Source: Coraliomargarita sinensis
GTDB lineage: Bacteria; Verrucomicrobiota; Verrucomicrobiia; Opitutales; Coraliomargaritaceae
Assembly (NCBI RefSeq): GCF_003185655.1
Contig: NZ_QHJQ01000009.1
Span: 117,513 to 181,512 of the forward strand
Direction: 5' to 3'
Length of the DNA stretch: 64,000 bases
Under the pieces are notes generated by a model. That model had not been told where the DNA came from. It did no database searches and saw only the letters and a program-made list of their open reading frames with translations. Below, piece after piece: positions 43,673 to 54,913 of this stretch; the stretch's first letter is position 1, and every line of letters starts with the position of its first letter. The position numbers were made by a program, and so were the translations under genes.

Positions 43673-44191
43673 TTACTCGCCGTTTTCCGCACGCACTTTG
43701 GCTTGCAGAACATTGACGACGTTTTGCGGAACCGCGTTGAGGACGCGAACGAGGCCGGTGCCAGGCTGAGTGAGCAGGCCAAGGAGCTGCGCGCGAAGCG
43801 ACTCGAGGCCCGGAAGCTTGGCAAGCGCTTCGATTTGCTGCTTGTCCAGGGTCTTGTCGTTAAAGATGCCGACCTTGAGATCGACCTTTTCTTTATCCTT
43901 GAAGAACTTGTTCAGAACCTTGGCAACACCGGAGGGATTGTTCCCGCCCACGATGATCGCAGTCGGTCCGCTCAGGTGCTCGCTTACGTCTGGGTACTCC
44001 TTCTCGCCGGCAGCGATGCCGAAGATAGTATTCTTCACCACGTGGAACTCGGCGTCGTGCTCGGCCAGCGAGGCACGGAGCTCGGCTGTCTCATCGACAG
44101 TGATGCGTTCGTAGTTCGCAAGATAAACGTAATCGGATTTTGCGAGGTGCGTGCTGACCTCATCAACGAGATATTTCTTTTCTGGTCTCAT
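43673..44191 (-). CDS. rplJ: 50S ribosomal protein L10
   Basis: 172 residues (MRPEKKYLVDEVSTHLAKSD), including the conserved FHVVKNTIFGIA and GPTAIIVGGNNP. L10 anchors the L7/L12 dimers to the large subunit. The start has a strong Shine-Dalgarno, AAGGAGG, about nine bases ahead, showing that the canonical signal does exist in this genome. It begins 15 bases after rplA. Confidence 0.97.
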   Translation of the reverse strand: MRPEKKYLVDEVSTHLAKSDYVYLANYERITVDETAELRASLAEHDAEFHVVKNTIFGIAAGEKEYPDVSEHLSGPTAIIVGGNNPSGVAKVLNKFFKDKEKVDLKVGIFNDKTLDKQQIEALAKLPGLESLRAQLLGLLTQPGTGLVRVLNAVPQNVVNVLQAKVRAENGE

Positions 44192-44206
44192 GTCGTATGT
44201 CCCTCC

Positions 44207-44911
44207 TTAGCTCTTGTTATACGGAGCCGCATCGACTGAGATGCCGGGGCTCATGGTGGCACTGAGGGTCAAGCTCTTGAGGAACTTGCCGGTTGTGGAC
44301 TGAGGCTTGGCGTCGGTCAGGGCCTTGATCGCCGCTTCAGCGTTTTCGGTGATTTGCTCGGGAGTGAAGGAGCGCTTACCGACAACGATGGCGACATTGG
44401 CCGTCTTATCCATCTTGAACTCGACGCGTCCGCCCTTGACTTCCTTGATCCCTGCCGGGATGTCATCGGTGACGGTGCCGGACTTCGGATTCGGCATCAA
44501 ACCACGGGGACCAAGCACGCGAGCGACCTTACGAACGCTCTTCATCGCACTGGTGGTGGCGATGGCGACATCAAAGTCAGTCCATCCGCCGGAGACCTTT
44601 TCAATCAGGTCGTCGAGACCGGCTTCGTCGGCACCTGCCTCTTTGGCTTCGTCCGGATTTTCAGTGAAGACAATAACGCGAACCGTCTTACCGCTGCCAT
44701 TCGGAAGCGAGAGGGTCCCGCGGACCATCTGGTCGCTCTTACGAGGATCGACCGTGAGGTGGGCGTAGATTTCGACGGTTTCGTCGAACTTCGCCTTCGG
44801 TAGTTTGTTCAGTAACGCAGACGCTTCTTCGACCGAGTAAGTCTTCGTCAGGTCCGTCATTTCGACGGCCGAACGGTAGCGTTTGCTTCCCTTGATTTGC
44901 TGGGTGGCCAT
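44207..44911 (-). CDS. rplA: 50S ribosomal protein L1
   Basis: 234 residues (MATQQIKGSKRYRSAVEMTD), with VARVLGPRGLMPNPKSGTVT as the family signature. L1 forms the stalk at the E site and in many bacteria represses the L11 operon. It lies 51 bases downstream of rplK. Confidence 0.98.
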   Translation of the reverse strand: MATQQIKGSKRYRSAVEMTDLTKTYSVEEASALLNKLPKAKFDETVEIYAHLTVDPRKSDQMVRGTLSLPNGSGKTVRVIVFTENPDEAKEAGADEAGLDDLIEKVSGGWTDFDVAIATTSAMKSVRKVARVLGPRGLMPNPKSGTVTDDIPAGIKEVKGGRVEFKMDKTANVAIVVGKRSFTPEQITENAEAAIKALTDAKPQSTTGKFLKSLTLSATMSPGISVDAAPYNKS

Positions 44912-44962
44912 AATATTAATCTCTAGTTGTTCGTTTGGAGCCCCGAATGGCGCTCCGAAAGA

Positions 44963-45388
<426 letters not shown>

Positions 45389-45393
45389 GACGG

Positions 45394-45973
<580 letters not shown>

Positions 45974-46024
45974 TTTTGTTTAGGGATCGTTAAAACGTGA
46001 AAGGACGACAGGCCGCGATGCGCG

Positions 46025-46228
46025 CTATCGGACCCAGGAAGTCAATAGTTCGACGCCGTTCATCAGCGAAAAGTCAGTGAGCGCGATAAAAGAGCCGAGA
46101 ATCGCAGTCGCGATCAACACTACGAACGTGGAATCGCGTAATTCGGTCTTGGAAGGCCAGGACGCCTTTTTGAGCTCGGCCATCATCTCCTTGTAGAAGA
46201 GACGAATGCTGGTGAACGGGTTTTTCAT
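46025..46228 (-). CDS. secE: Preprotein translocase subunit SecE
   Basis: 67 residues with the SecE plan: a short amphipathic region (RLFYKEMMAELKKASWPSKT) and one membrane helix (FVVLIATAILGSFIAL). It is the small essential subunit of the SecYEG channel. The gene starts 13 bases after the tRNA-Trp gene. Confidence 0.95.
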   Translation of the reverse strand: MKNPFTSIRLFYKEMMAELKKASWPSKTELRDSTFVVLIATAILGSFIALTDFSLMNGVELLTSWVR

Positions 46229-46236
46229 GAAATTTA

Positions 46237-46317
<81 letters not shown>

Positions 46318-46352
46318 AAGAAATTATGTATAGTAACTATTAAGACAGCGAA

Positions 46353-46381
46353 GCCGAGGGCTCCATTTCAGAGCCCTCGGC
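46353..46381 (-). terminator. Strong hairpin between tuf and tRNA-Trp
   Basis: Perfect 11-base arms GCCGAGGGCTC and GAGCCCTCGGC with a 7-base loop. On the minus strand only two T residues follow, so it is more likely a leaky terminator or a processing signal than a full stop. Confidence 0.55.
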
Positions 46382-46410
46382 AAAACTGGAGGGAAACGGT
46401 CTGACCGGGA

Positions 46411-47602
<1,192 letters not shown>

Positions 47603-47655
47603 ATGGATGTTAGTTGTTATTGAGAGATTGGTTATTTGTTTGTTATTTGTGATGT

Positions 47656-47734
<79 letters not shown>

Positions 47735-47913
47735 ATTTCGCACAATTGAAAAGGAGATGTAAAGAGCGCGTAATCAAACGCAGGTGAGCGGTTGAAAAAT
47801 AGAAAGCCCGCGAAAGTGCGCCTCGTGCCATAGTCAGTCAACACTTATTTACAAAAAATGCAGCGGGCCCCAAAGGCCGCCGCAGCCGCTATGCCGGGAG
47901 CTGACGACCGCTG

Positions 47914-48630
47914 TCAAGCAGAGGCCTTGGGCATCAGGATTTTTCGCAGGAAAAGTTCACGATGAACAGGACTCGCGCCGTGTGTCAAAATTGCTTGGCG
48001 ATGACTCCGGGTGGCATAGCCCTTGTGCCCGTCAAAACCGTAGTCCGGATAGTCCGTGGCCAGACGCACCAGCTCGCGGTCCCGGCTGACCTTGGCGGCA
48101 ATACTGGCCATGGCGATGCTAAGCGATTTGCCGTCGCCCTTAACAATCCCGCGATGGGCATAAGGAAATGGCTTGAGCGGGCGCCCGTCCACAATGAGCT
48201 GTACCGTGGCCTCGCCGGCAAAGAGCGGACCATCCGCAGCGGCTTCCGGGAGCTTCCATGAGCTGGTCCTGCCGACCAGGGCCTCCACCGCCCGCTGCAT
48301 GGCCAGCCGGGTCGCACCTAGAATGTTCCGCTCGGCGATCTCTGCAACCGAAGCCGAGGCCACCGTAAAATCGAGCAGGCCGGCCCGCTGCAGGGCTTTG
48401 ATTTGCCCAAAATAGCTTTCACGGGCCCCGGCGCTCAACTGCTTCGAGTCATTCACCTCAGCCGAAAGCGCAACCGCCTCGGCTGAACGGAAAAAGGATT
48501 GCCCCAGCACACAGGCCCCCGCCACCACCGGGCCGGCCAAGGCCCCCCGACCCGCTTCGTCGATGCCGATGAGCCACTCTCGCTCGGTAAGCTGTTCGGC
48601 ATCATGTTGCTGCAGGTCATTCAATTCCAT
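47914..48630 (-). CDS. rnhB: Ribonuclease HII
   Basis: 238 residues. The signature GIDEAGRGALAGPVVAGA contains catalytic D24 and E25; later SKQLSAGARE, NILGATRLAMQRAV and KVSRDREL match the family. RNase HII removes single ribonucleotides misinserted in DNA and RNA from hybrids. Its ATG overlaps the last base of the histidine kinase stop codon, so translation is coupled. An RNase HIII lies two genes upstream in the same run, an unusual pairing. Confidence 0.95.
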   Translation of the reverse strand: MELNDLQQHDAEQLTEREWLIGIDEAGRGALAGPVVAGACVLGQSFFRSAEAVALSAEVNDSKQLSAGARESYFGQIKALQRAGLLDFTVASASVAEIAERNILGATRLAMQRAVEALVGRTSSWKLPEAAADGPLFAGEATVQLIVDGRPLKPFPYAHRGIVKGDGKSLSIAMASIAAKVSRDRELVRLATDYPDYGFDGHKGYATRSHRQAILTHGASPVHRELFLRKILMPKASA

Positions 48631-49574
48631 TACAGCTTAAAAACCGGCGGATTCGATGGCATTGGCTTATTGGGAATGAACAATTTGATGGTCGTGCCCT
48701 GATCCACTTCGGATCGTATGGTCAGGCGCCCGCCCCAAGTCGTCACCAGCCAGGCGGCCTTGGTCAGCCCGAAACCTCCCCCCAGGGTCGGGCGTTTGCG
48801 TACATTACTCGCTCGATAGCCGAACTCGGTTACCTTCTCGATTTCGTCATCCGGAATGCCACAGCCGCTGTCTTCGACCACAGCCCGGATTCCGCTTTCA
48901 TCCTGATTGACCACCAAGGCAACTTGACCACCGGGTTCCGTGTATTTACGGGCGTTGGCCGTTAAATCGCGGAGGACATCAATCAAACGTAGTGGCATCC
49001 AGAGCTGCCCGCCATCGAGCTGGGCCTCCACTTTCAGGTCGATATAATAATCGCCCTGCCCTTTCTGATTCAGGTTGAAGTGGATCCCATAGTCTCCTTT
49101 GGAATTTTTAGCAATCGCGGCGAAGACATCTTCAAACTGTTGACGGAAAACATCGGGAGCAATTTGCCCCCAGACGTCGGGGTCATCCATCCGAAATTCG
49201 AGTTCATTGAGGCGTTTTTTGAAGATGGCAAAGATGGACTCAAGGTTGCTGATCGAAGCTTTGATTTCGGCCCTCGACGACGCACTCTCTTCCTGTTCCA
49301 AAGCCTCACGCAAATGAGCTAGCACAGCCGCCTCCGAATCCCGGATGCGCGGCATAATCCTGGCCAGTTCGCCTCCCTCCTTGATAGCCCGGGCGATAGC
49401 ATGCAGTTCGGCATCAAGCTCCTTCGAGCGCTCGGAAAGTTCCGGAACCTCCGTTTCGGTCAGCGACAACTCACCGATCAGGATATTGATGATGTTAAGC
49501 ACCGTATGCATGTCCGCAATCCGTTGCTCGGACGCATTCATATAAGGCGGCTTGGTTAATACGACTTCCTTCAT
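48630..49574 (-). CDS. Sensor-kinase-like protein with C-terminal HATPase domain
   Basis: 314 residues with no membrane segment. A possible phospho-acceptor helix begins at H23 (ADMHTVLNIINILIGE). The middle is a long helical region (about 40-150). The C-terminal ATPase shows the N-box (LRDLTANARKYTEPGG), G1 (VEDSGCGIPDDEI) and a GGGFGLTKAAWLV G2-type motif, with SEVDQGTTIKLFIP at the end. It could be a soluble histidine kinase or regulatory ATPase. No response regulator is adjacent; instead it sits between rnhC and rnhB with coupling to rnhB, and the meaning of that is unknown. Confidence 0.8.
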   Translation of the reverse strand: MKEVVLTKPPYMNASEQRIADMHTVLNIINILIGELSLTETEVPELSERSKELDAELHAIARAIKEGGELARIMPRIRDSEAAVLAHLREALEQEESASSRAEIKASISNLESIFAIFKKRLNELEFRMDDPDVWGQIAPDVFRQQFEDVFAAIAKNSKGDYGIHFNLNQKGQGDYYIDLKVEAQLDGGQLWMPLRLIDVLRDLTANARKYTEPGGQVALVVNQDESGIRAVVEDSGCGIPDDEIEKVTEFGYRASNVRKRPTLGGGFGLTKAAWLVTTWGGRLTIRSEVDQGTTIKLFIPNKPMPSNPPVFKL

Positions 49575-49628
49575 GCTACCCTGTCAGGATAATTTGATCG
49601 ACCCCTCAAAACCAGCAGAAAATATCGA

Positions 49629-50618
49629 TCAATACTTATACCAACTGGGCTTCGCCGGAGGCTCCAGGCCCTGCGCTTCGTAGGCCGTCTTAAAGTGCAT
49701 CTTGGCAAAATTCTTCAGCGCATCCGCACCTTTTTCTTCCACGATCTTCTTCGCCTGTTCAAGCACCTTACCACTGGCACCTTTGATGAGCACTTCACCC
49801 GCCTCATCCGAAAGCCGTTTCATCTCACGTACATAAACGGCCCGGGCCACGATTGAGGCAGCCGCGACAACCGGGTCGGATTCAGCCTTCGTCCGGCTGA
49901 TCAGTTTAAAGTCCTTCCGGTCCTTCACATAGGCGTCGACCAGCTTTTGCTTGGTAAACTGGTCGAGCAGCCCCCAGGGAGCCGGGCGCTCATTAAGAGC
50001 CCCAATCAGGGATTTGCTGTGATACCAGGCCAACAGCTTGTTCAGATTCTTATCAAACTTGTAGTAGAGCTCGTTGTATTTCGGCATCCGGGCGAAGGCC
50101 GTCTTAATCACGACGCCCTTTGTCTTGCGAATTTCCTTGTCCAATTTCAGGATGCTGCTGTCGGACAGTTTTTTACTATCGGCGACGCCGAGCTCGATCC
50201 ATTGCCGGACCATGTCGCCATCAGCGATGACGCAGGCCGTAATCAGCGGGCCGAAGAGATCGCCCTTACCGCTCTCATCACAACCGGCATGAAGCTCGAA
50301 CCATTCCGGATGGTGCACCTCGTCATAGCCGAGCCGCGGGTCGCCGGTAATCTCGGGCTCCAGAATGTTCTGCACGAATTCTTCGGTCTTTTTCCCGGAG
50401 ACGACCAGCTTACCACTCTGGTAGCCGACAACGTTCACCTTCTCCCCCTTGAAGGCAAAAAGCGAGTAGGCCACGTCATAGTGGAACCAGGGCCCTTGAT
50501 ACCCCTCCTCCAAGTAGTCCGCCAGCTTATCCATCTGCTCTTCCTCGAGCTTGATGGTGTACATGGTCTTGGCTTTGGGACCTTCGTCTTCGGCCTTTTT
50601 CTGTCGCTTTTTCGGCAT
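49629..50618 (-). CDS. rnhC: Ribonuclease HIII
   Basis: 329 residues. The N-terminal part (about 18-95) is the TBP-like substrate-binding domain of RNase HIII; the catalytic domain starts with AGCDESGKGDLFGPL, where D114 and E115 are metal ligands, and DSKKLSDSSI follows. RNase HIII digests RNA in RNA-DNA hybrids. It precedes the histidine-kinase-like gene by 54 bases on the same strand. Genomes often carry HIII or HI with HII, but rarely next to each other. Confidence 0.95.
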   Translation of the reverse strand: MPKKRQKKAEDEGPKAKTMYTIKLEEEQMDKLADYLEEGYQGPWFHYDVAYSLFAFKGEKVNVVGYQSGKLVVSGKKTEEFVQNILEPEITGDPRLGYDEVHHPEWFELHAGCDESGKGDLFGPLITACVIADGDMVRQWIELGVADSKKLSDSSILKLDKEIRKTKGVVIKTAFARMPKYNELYYKFDKNLNKLLAWYHSKSLIGALNERPAPWGLLDQFTKQKLVDAYVKDRKDFKLISRTKAESDPVVAAASIVARAVYVREMKRLSDEAGEVLIKGASGKVLEQAKKIVEEKGADALKNFAKMHFKTAYEAQGLEPPAKPSWYKY

Positions 50619-50720
50619 GTGTGAAAACGGCTAGCACAGCCGCTCCTGCAATTGAAGCACAATCGCACACCACACCGCAATCCAGCCAGCGTCCAAGAGC
50701 CCCTTCTGCGATGTAATGTG

Positions 50721-50734
50721 AATGCAATTGCATT
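50721..50734. promoter_or_regulatory. Perfect 14-base palindrome between rnhC and the hybrid kinase gene
   Basis: AATGCAATTGCATT in the 263-base divergent gap between rnhC and the hybrid kinase gene. Such a perfect symmetric site could bind a dimeric regulator; nothing else supports a specific role. The rest of the gap holds no gene. Confidence 0.35.
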
Positions 50735-50881
50735 GTATCCAAGCGGCTTTACCCTTGCCACAAACTGCCTCTTGAATAGTTTGTCGAGAGCTATGCGGTT
50801 AACAACGCATAGGCTTCCATTCACCTTTCACCTCAGGCCGTACCGACGAGATAGCCCATCCCAATTGTCCGCCCTCACAAC

Positions 50882-53188
50882 ATGCCACGCCGGATTTCCG
50901 AAATATTGAAAACCAAACTCACGGCGAATCGAATCGTATTCATCTACTTCGTGGTGGGATCGGCCTGGATCATACTATCAACCCTTTGGTTGTCGCAGGA
51001 AGTAGCGGAATCCAGTACAATTATTGCAATCGAGGCGCTAAAGGGGCTGGCCTATATCGTGGTCACGACCGCGTTGCTTTGGCTGCTCTGCCGATCCTGG
51101 TCATACCAAGTCGCCGAGGCCTTGTCGAAATACGAGCGCAGTCAGACGCAGTATGAACTCTACGTCAAAAACTCGCCGATCTCAATTGCGGTCATTGATC
51201 GAAAGGGCAAGTACCTTGAGGTCAATGAGGCGACGGAAAAGCTCACCGGTTACTCTTTCGAAGAATTGCAAAAGATGAGCATTTTCGAGATCGATGCGAC
51301 CGACAGCAAGGAAGGCACCGCCGCGGTTTTCGGAGAAATCTTTACCGATAATTATGCCACTCGTGACCGCGTGATCCGTTGCAAAGATGGTTCCAAAAAA
51401 ATCATTCGCGTCGACGGGGTACGTCATATGGAAGACCGGGCGATCTGCTTTTCCCGAGACATCACCGACCGGAAACAGAACGAGCATAAACTGCTCATGC
51501 TGAATGCCATGCTGCGGGCGATACGACGAATCAACAAAGCAATCGTCGGCACGCCGGATATCGATCAACTCATCCGTAAGATTTGCGAGATCCTGATCGA
51601 GGACCGCGAGTTCGAGCATGCCTGGATCGCCTTGCTCGACGAGAATGGCAAACCCACACACTACCACGATGCACCCGAACTGAAGGACGCCGGGAAATTG
51701 AAAGCTTTCCTGCAAGCGGGACAGCTCCCAAAGTGTATTGAAAACACAAAGACAAAAGACGGGCTCATTCTCGCCGCTAAGCCCATCGAACAGTGCCCCG
51801 ATTTTCCCGTTATGGAGGGACTGGAAGACTGCGCACTGCTCGGCGTGGAGTTCAGCTACGCCAATCATTTTGGATACATCGCACTCATGACCAGTCAGGC
51901 GGCGATCCAGGACGAAGAGGAAATCGATCTTTTCCGGGAAGTGGCCGAGGACCTGCGTTTCGCCCTGCACAGCATTCGTGCCGAGACCGAGCGTAAACGT
52001 GCCACCGAGGATCTGCTCATTGCCAAACGTGCCGCGGAGAATGCCAACCGGGCCAAAGACGAATTCCTCTCCGTCATGAGCCATGAGTTACGCACCCCGC
52101 TCAATCCGATCATGGGCCACACAAGTCTGCTGCAGGAGCAGATCGACGACCCGGAAAGCCTCGATTCGCTCCAGCAAATCAATCGCTCCAGCGAGCAGTT
52201 ACTCGCCCTCATCGAAGACATCCTCTTCTTTTCCCAGTTACAGGACGGCTCAAAAACATACCAGACCCTGCCTTTTGATCTTCTGGAGTGCAGCCAATTG
52301 GCATTAAAAAGAAGCCGGAAGCAGTGCCCGAAGCAGACGATTGAATTTGAAAACGGGACAGATGGTTACGACGCCATTCCGGCCGGAACCATGGTCGCCG
52401 GCGACTGCGACCACATTCGGCGAATCGTCGGTGAATTGTTGACCAATGCCTGTAAATACACGCACGAGGGAAGCATCCACCTCCGCATCGGCCAGCGTGA
52501 TCTGGGTGACGGAACAATCGAGGCACTTTTCGAAGTCGAAGACAGCGGCATCGGAATCGAAGAAGCTGTCCTGGAAAAGCTTTTCGACGCTTTCACCCAA
52601 GTGGACTCATCGCATACCCGCCGCTATGAAGGCATTGGTTTGGGGCTGGCAATTTGCCGCAAGATCGCGGACATCTCGGGCGGTTCGCTCACCGCGGAAA
52701 GTCAGCCCGGCGTCGGTTCCTGCTTTCGTTTCCGCTGCCCGTTGCAGAAAGTTGAACCCGCAGCAAATTCCGGAGAGAAGACGCCCGGAACGCAGCAAGC
52801 CGAAGCCCCCTCGACCGGGAAAGTTCTTCTCGTTGAAGACAGCTCCAGCAATGCTCTTGTCGCTCAAACCATGTTGACGCGATGGAGACTCAAGGTCGAC
52901 CTCGCCGAGCACGGCGAAGCCGCTGTCGAAATGTCCCGGAAAGAGAAATACGACTTAATTCTGATGGATTTGAGTATGCCCGTAATGAACGGATTCGATG
53001 CCACACAGGCAATCCGCGAGTCGGATTCCGAAAACCGTGAAACCCCAATTATCGGGCTCACCGCTCACGTCAGCCCCGATGCAAAAGAAGAATGCCTGAA
53101 GACGGGCATGGCCGCCTTTATTGCCAAGCCTATACGCATGCAGACCTTCAAGGACTGCATCTCCGAATTCGTCCGGATTTCCGAATAG
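50882..53188 (+). CDS. Hybrid sensor histidine kinase (two TM, PAS, GAF, HisKA, HATPase, receiver)
   Basis: 768 residues. Two membrane helices lie at about 18-38 and 54-71, a PAS domain with PAC end at about 90-197 (RDITDRKQNEHK), a GAF-like domain at 205-365, a HisKA helix with H401 in FLSVMSHELRTPLNP, an HATPase domain at about 500-620 (N-box LTNACKYTHEG, G1 EVEDSGIGI) and a receiver domain at 646-768 with phospho-acceptor D696 in LILMDLSMP. The signal sensed is unknown; the short loop between the helices leaves little periplasmic domain. An output regulator is not nearby. It is followed 24 bases later by pcm. Confidence 0.93.
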   Translation: MPRRISEILKTKLTANRIVFIYFVVGSAWIILSTLWLSQEVAESSTIIAIEALKGLAYIVVTTALLWLLCRSWSYQVAEALSKYERSQTQYELYVKNSPISIAVIDRKGKYLEVNEATEKLTGYSFEELQKMSIFEIDATDSKEGTAAVFGEIFTDNYATRDRVIRCKDGSKKIIRVDGVRHMEDRAICFSRDITDRKQNEHKLLMLNAMLRAIRRINKAIVGTPDIDQLIRKICEILIEDREFEHAWIALLDENGKPTHYHDAPELKDAGKLKAFLQAGQLPKCIENTKTKDGLILAAKPIEQCPDFPVMEGLEDCALLGVEFSYANHFGYIALMTSQAAIQDEEEIDLFREVAEDLRFALHSIRAETERKRATEDLLIAKRAAENANRAKDEFLSVMSHELRTPLNPIMGHTSLLQEQIDDPESLDSLQQINRSSEQLLALIEDILFFSQLQDGSKTYQTLPFDLLECSQLALKRSRKQCPKQTIEFENGTDGYDAIPAGTMVAGDCDHIRRIVGELLTNACKYTHEGSIHLRIGQRDLGDGTIEALFEVEDSGIGIEEAVLEKLFDAFTQVDSSHTRRYEGIGLGLAICRKIADISGGSLTAESQPGVGSCFRFRCPLQKVEPAANSGEKTPGTQQAEAPSTGKVLLVEDSSSNALVAQTMLTRWRLKVDLAEHGEAAVEMSRKEKYDLILMDLSMPVMNGFDATQAIRESDSENRETPIIGLTAHVSPDAKEECLKTGMAAFIAKPIRMQTFKDCISEFVRISE

Positions 53189-53212
53189 GCAAAATCCCTG
53201 CCACAAATACAA

Positions 53213-53827
53213 ATGCCGGAAAGTGATCGCCAGTCGATGGTCGAACAGGTGCGCGCGATGGGCATTCGCGATAGACGGGTTTTGAAAGCGATGGGGCGCG
53301 TCAGGCGTCATTTGTTCATCCCGGATAAGTTTCGGCGCGGGGACAGCTACGGGAACCATCCCTTGCCCATCGGTTATGACCAAACCATCTCGCAGCCCTA
53401 CATCGTGGCCTATATGACCGAAAAAATGAATGTCCGGCCCGGTGAAAAAATCCTCGAGATCGGAACCGGTTCCGGCTACCAGGCCGCGATCCTCGCGGAG
53501 CTTGGGGCTCAGGTCTATTCCGTGGAAACGATTCGGGGACTCGCCGAACACGCCTCAGCCGTCTTGAAGGAAGAAGGATACCACTCAGTCAAAGTACGGC
53601 ACGGCAACGGCAATCAAGGATGGGCGGAGCACGCGCCCTACGACGTCATACTCGTTACCTGCGCTCCGGCGACTGTGCCGGAAGCACTTACCGGACAACT
53701 TCGGGAAGGCGGACGTATGATTTTACCAGTCGGCGGATATCGGCAGCACCTTGTGATTTTAAGAAAATCCAAAGGCAAAATCGAACAGCAGGATGATTTA
53801 CCCGTGCGCTTCGTGCCCATGGTGTAA
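53213..53827 (+). CDS. pcm: Protein-L-isoaspartate O-methyltransferase
   Basis: 204 residues. The methyltransferase motif EIGTGSGYQAAIL is at about 82, with the N-terminal ISQPYIVAYMTE characteristic of PCMT. It methylates L-isoaspartyl residues with S-adenosylmethionine to start repair of aged proteins. It is on the same strand as the hybrid kinase, 24 bases on, and mutY follows after 60 bases. Confidence 0.95.
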   Translation: MPESDRQSMVEQVRAMGIRDRRVLKAMGRVRRHLFIPDKFRRGDSYGNHPLPIGYDQTISQPYIVAYMTEKMNVRPGEKILEIGTGSGYQAAILAELGAQVYSVETIRGLAEHASAVLKEEGYHSVKVRHGNGNQGWAEHAPYDVILVTCAPATVPEALTGQLREGGRMILPVGGYRQHLVILRKSKGKIEQQDDLPVRFVPMV

Positions 53828-53887
53828 TCGGTTCGGAATCTGAAGAATAATCGTGAATTCCCGCGACGCCGCGCTAGTTTCCACACG

Positions 53888-54913
53888 ATGTCGCTCATCC
53901 AGCAACAGAAGGAATTTCAAAGCTCACTTGCCGAGTGGTATGCTCAGGCCCAACGCCCCCTGCCCTGGCGGAAAAAGCCTTCCGTGTACCGCACGGTGGT
54001 TTCCGAGCTGATGGCCCAGCAAACGCAGATCAAAACTATGCTGCCTTACTTTGATCGGTGGATGCATCGCTTCCCGGACTTCAAAACTCTGGCCGCAGCC
54101 TCCGAAGAAGATGTGCTCAAGCATTGGGAAGGGCTCGGCTACTACAGTCGCGCCCGCAACCTGCACAAGCTGGCCAAGGCATACGTCGCTGCCAGCCCGA
54201 AGCCCAGAGCCCGTGAAGCCTGGCAGGCGCTCCCCGGCATCGGCCCCTACACTTCGGCCGCCATTGCCTCGATCGCCTTCCATGAACCGGTGGCAGTGGT
54301 CGATGGTAATGTTGTGCGCATCCTCGCCCGTCTGACCTGTGACACCCGAACGTTCAAAAGCAATGGCGAGGCAGTCAAAGCTTTCACCGCGCTCGCGGAG
54401 GATGTGGTGGCAGAGGAGAATCCCGGCGACCACAACCAGGCCATGATGGAACTCGGCGCGACAATTTGCCTGAAGCGCAAGCCGCTCTGCACCATCTGCC
54501 CAGTGGCCGGTTTTTGCCTGGGACGCACCAGTGCGGAACTCGATCAGATACCGAAAATTCAGCGCAAAGCCACGAAACGCATCACAGTCGAGCGCGCCTG
54601 GGCCCTGGAAGGCAACGCGATCCTCCTCCATCGCATCCCGGAAAGTGCGGGGCAGCTTGCCGGGCAATATGAACTGCCGAAACTGAAGGATTTACACCTG
54701 CCCACGCCCAAAACCAAACCACTTGCCATAAAGACGCGTTCCATCACGCATCGCCGCATCAAGGAACCCATCTTTGTCGTCAGCGCACCGAAGGCGCTGC
54801 CGGACGATCACTTTTGGATCAGATTCAATGATCTGGAAAACATCACCTTATCGGGACCACATCGCCGCTGGGTGGGCGAATTGACTAAGGTTGCGAATAA
54901 GCAGTCAACGTAA
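53888..54913 (+). CDS. mutY: A/G-specific adenine DNA glycosylase
   Basis: 341 residues. Catalytic E40 lies in SELMAQQTQ and D139 in VVDGNVVRI, with the helix-hairpin-helix at 115-126 (LPGIGPYTSAAI). The iron-sulfur cluster cysteines are C194, C201, C204 and C210 in the C-x6-C-x2-C-x5-C spacing. A NUDIX-like C-terminal domain is present but short. MutY removes adenine mispaired with 8-oxoguanine. Its last 29 bases overlap the opposite-strand exported protein gene. Confidence 0.95.
   Translation: MSLIQQQKEFQSSLAEWYAQAQRPLPWRKKPSVYRTVVSELMAQQTQIKTMLPYFDRWMHRFPDFKTLAAASEEDVLKHWEGLGYYSRARNLHKLAKAYVAASPKPRAREAWQALPGIGPYTSAAIASIAFHEPVAVVDGNVVRILARLTCDTRTFKSNGEAVKAFTALAEDVVAEENPGDHNQAMMELGATICLKRKPLCTICPVAGFCLGRTSAELDQIPKIQRKATKRITVERAWALEGNAILLHRIPESAGQLAGQYELPKLKDLHLPTPKTKPLAIKTRSITHRRIKEPIFVVSAPKALPDDHFWIRFNDLENITLSGPHRRWVGELTKVANKQST

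Noticed and set aside
46353..46381. A full transcription terminator between tuf and tRNA-Trp
   Set aside because: The stem is strong, but only two T residues follow on the minus strand, so it is recorded at reduced confidence as a leaky or processing hairpin.
48630..49574. Calling this a classical two-component sensor kinase
   Set aside because: There is no membrane or clear sensor domain and no response regulator nearby; the putative H-box is only a partial match.
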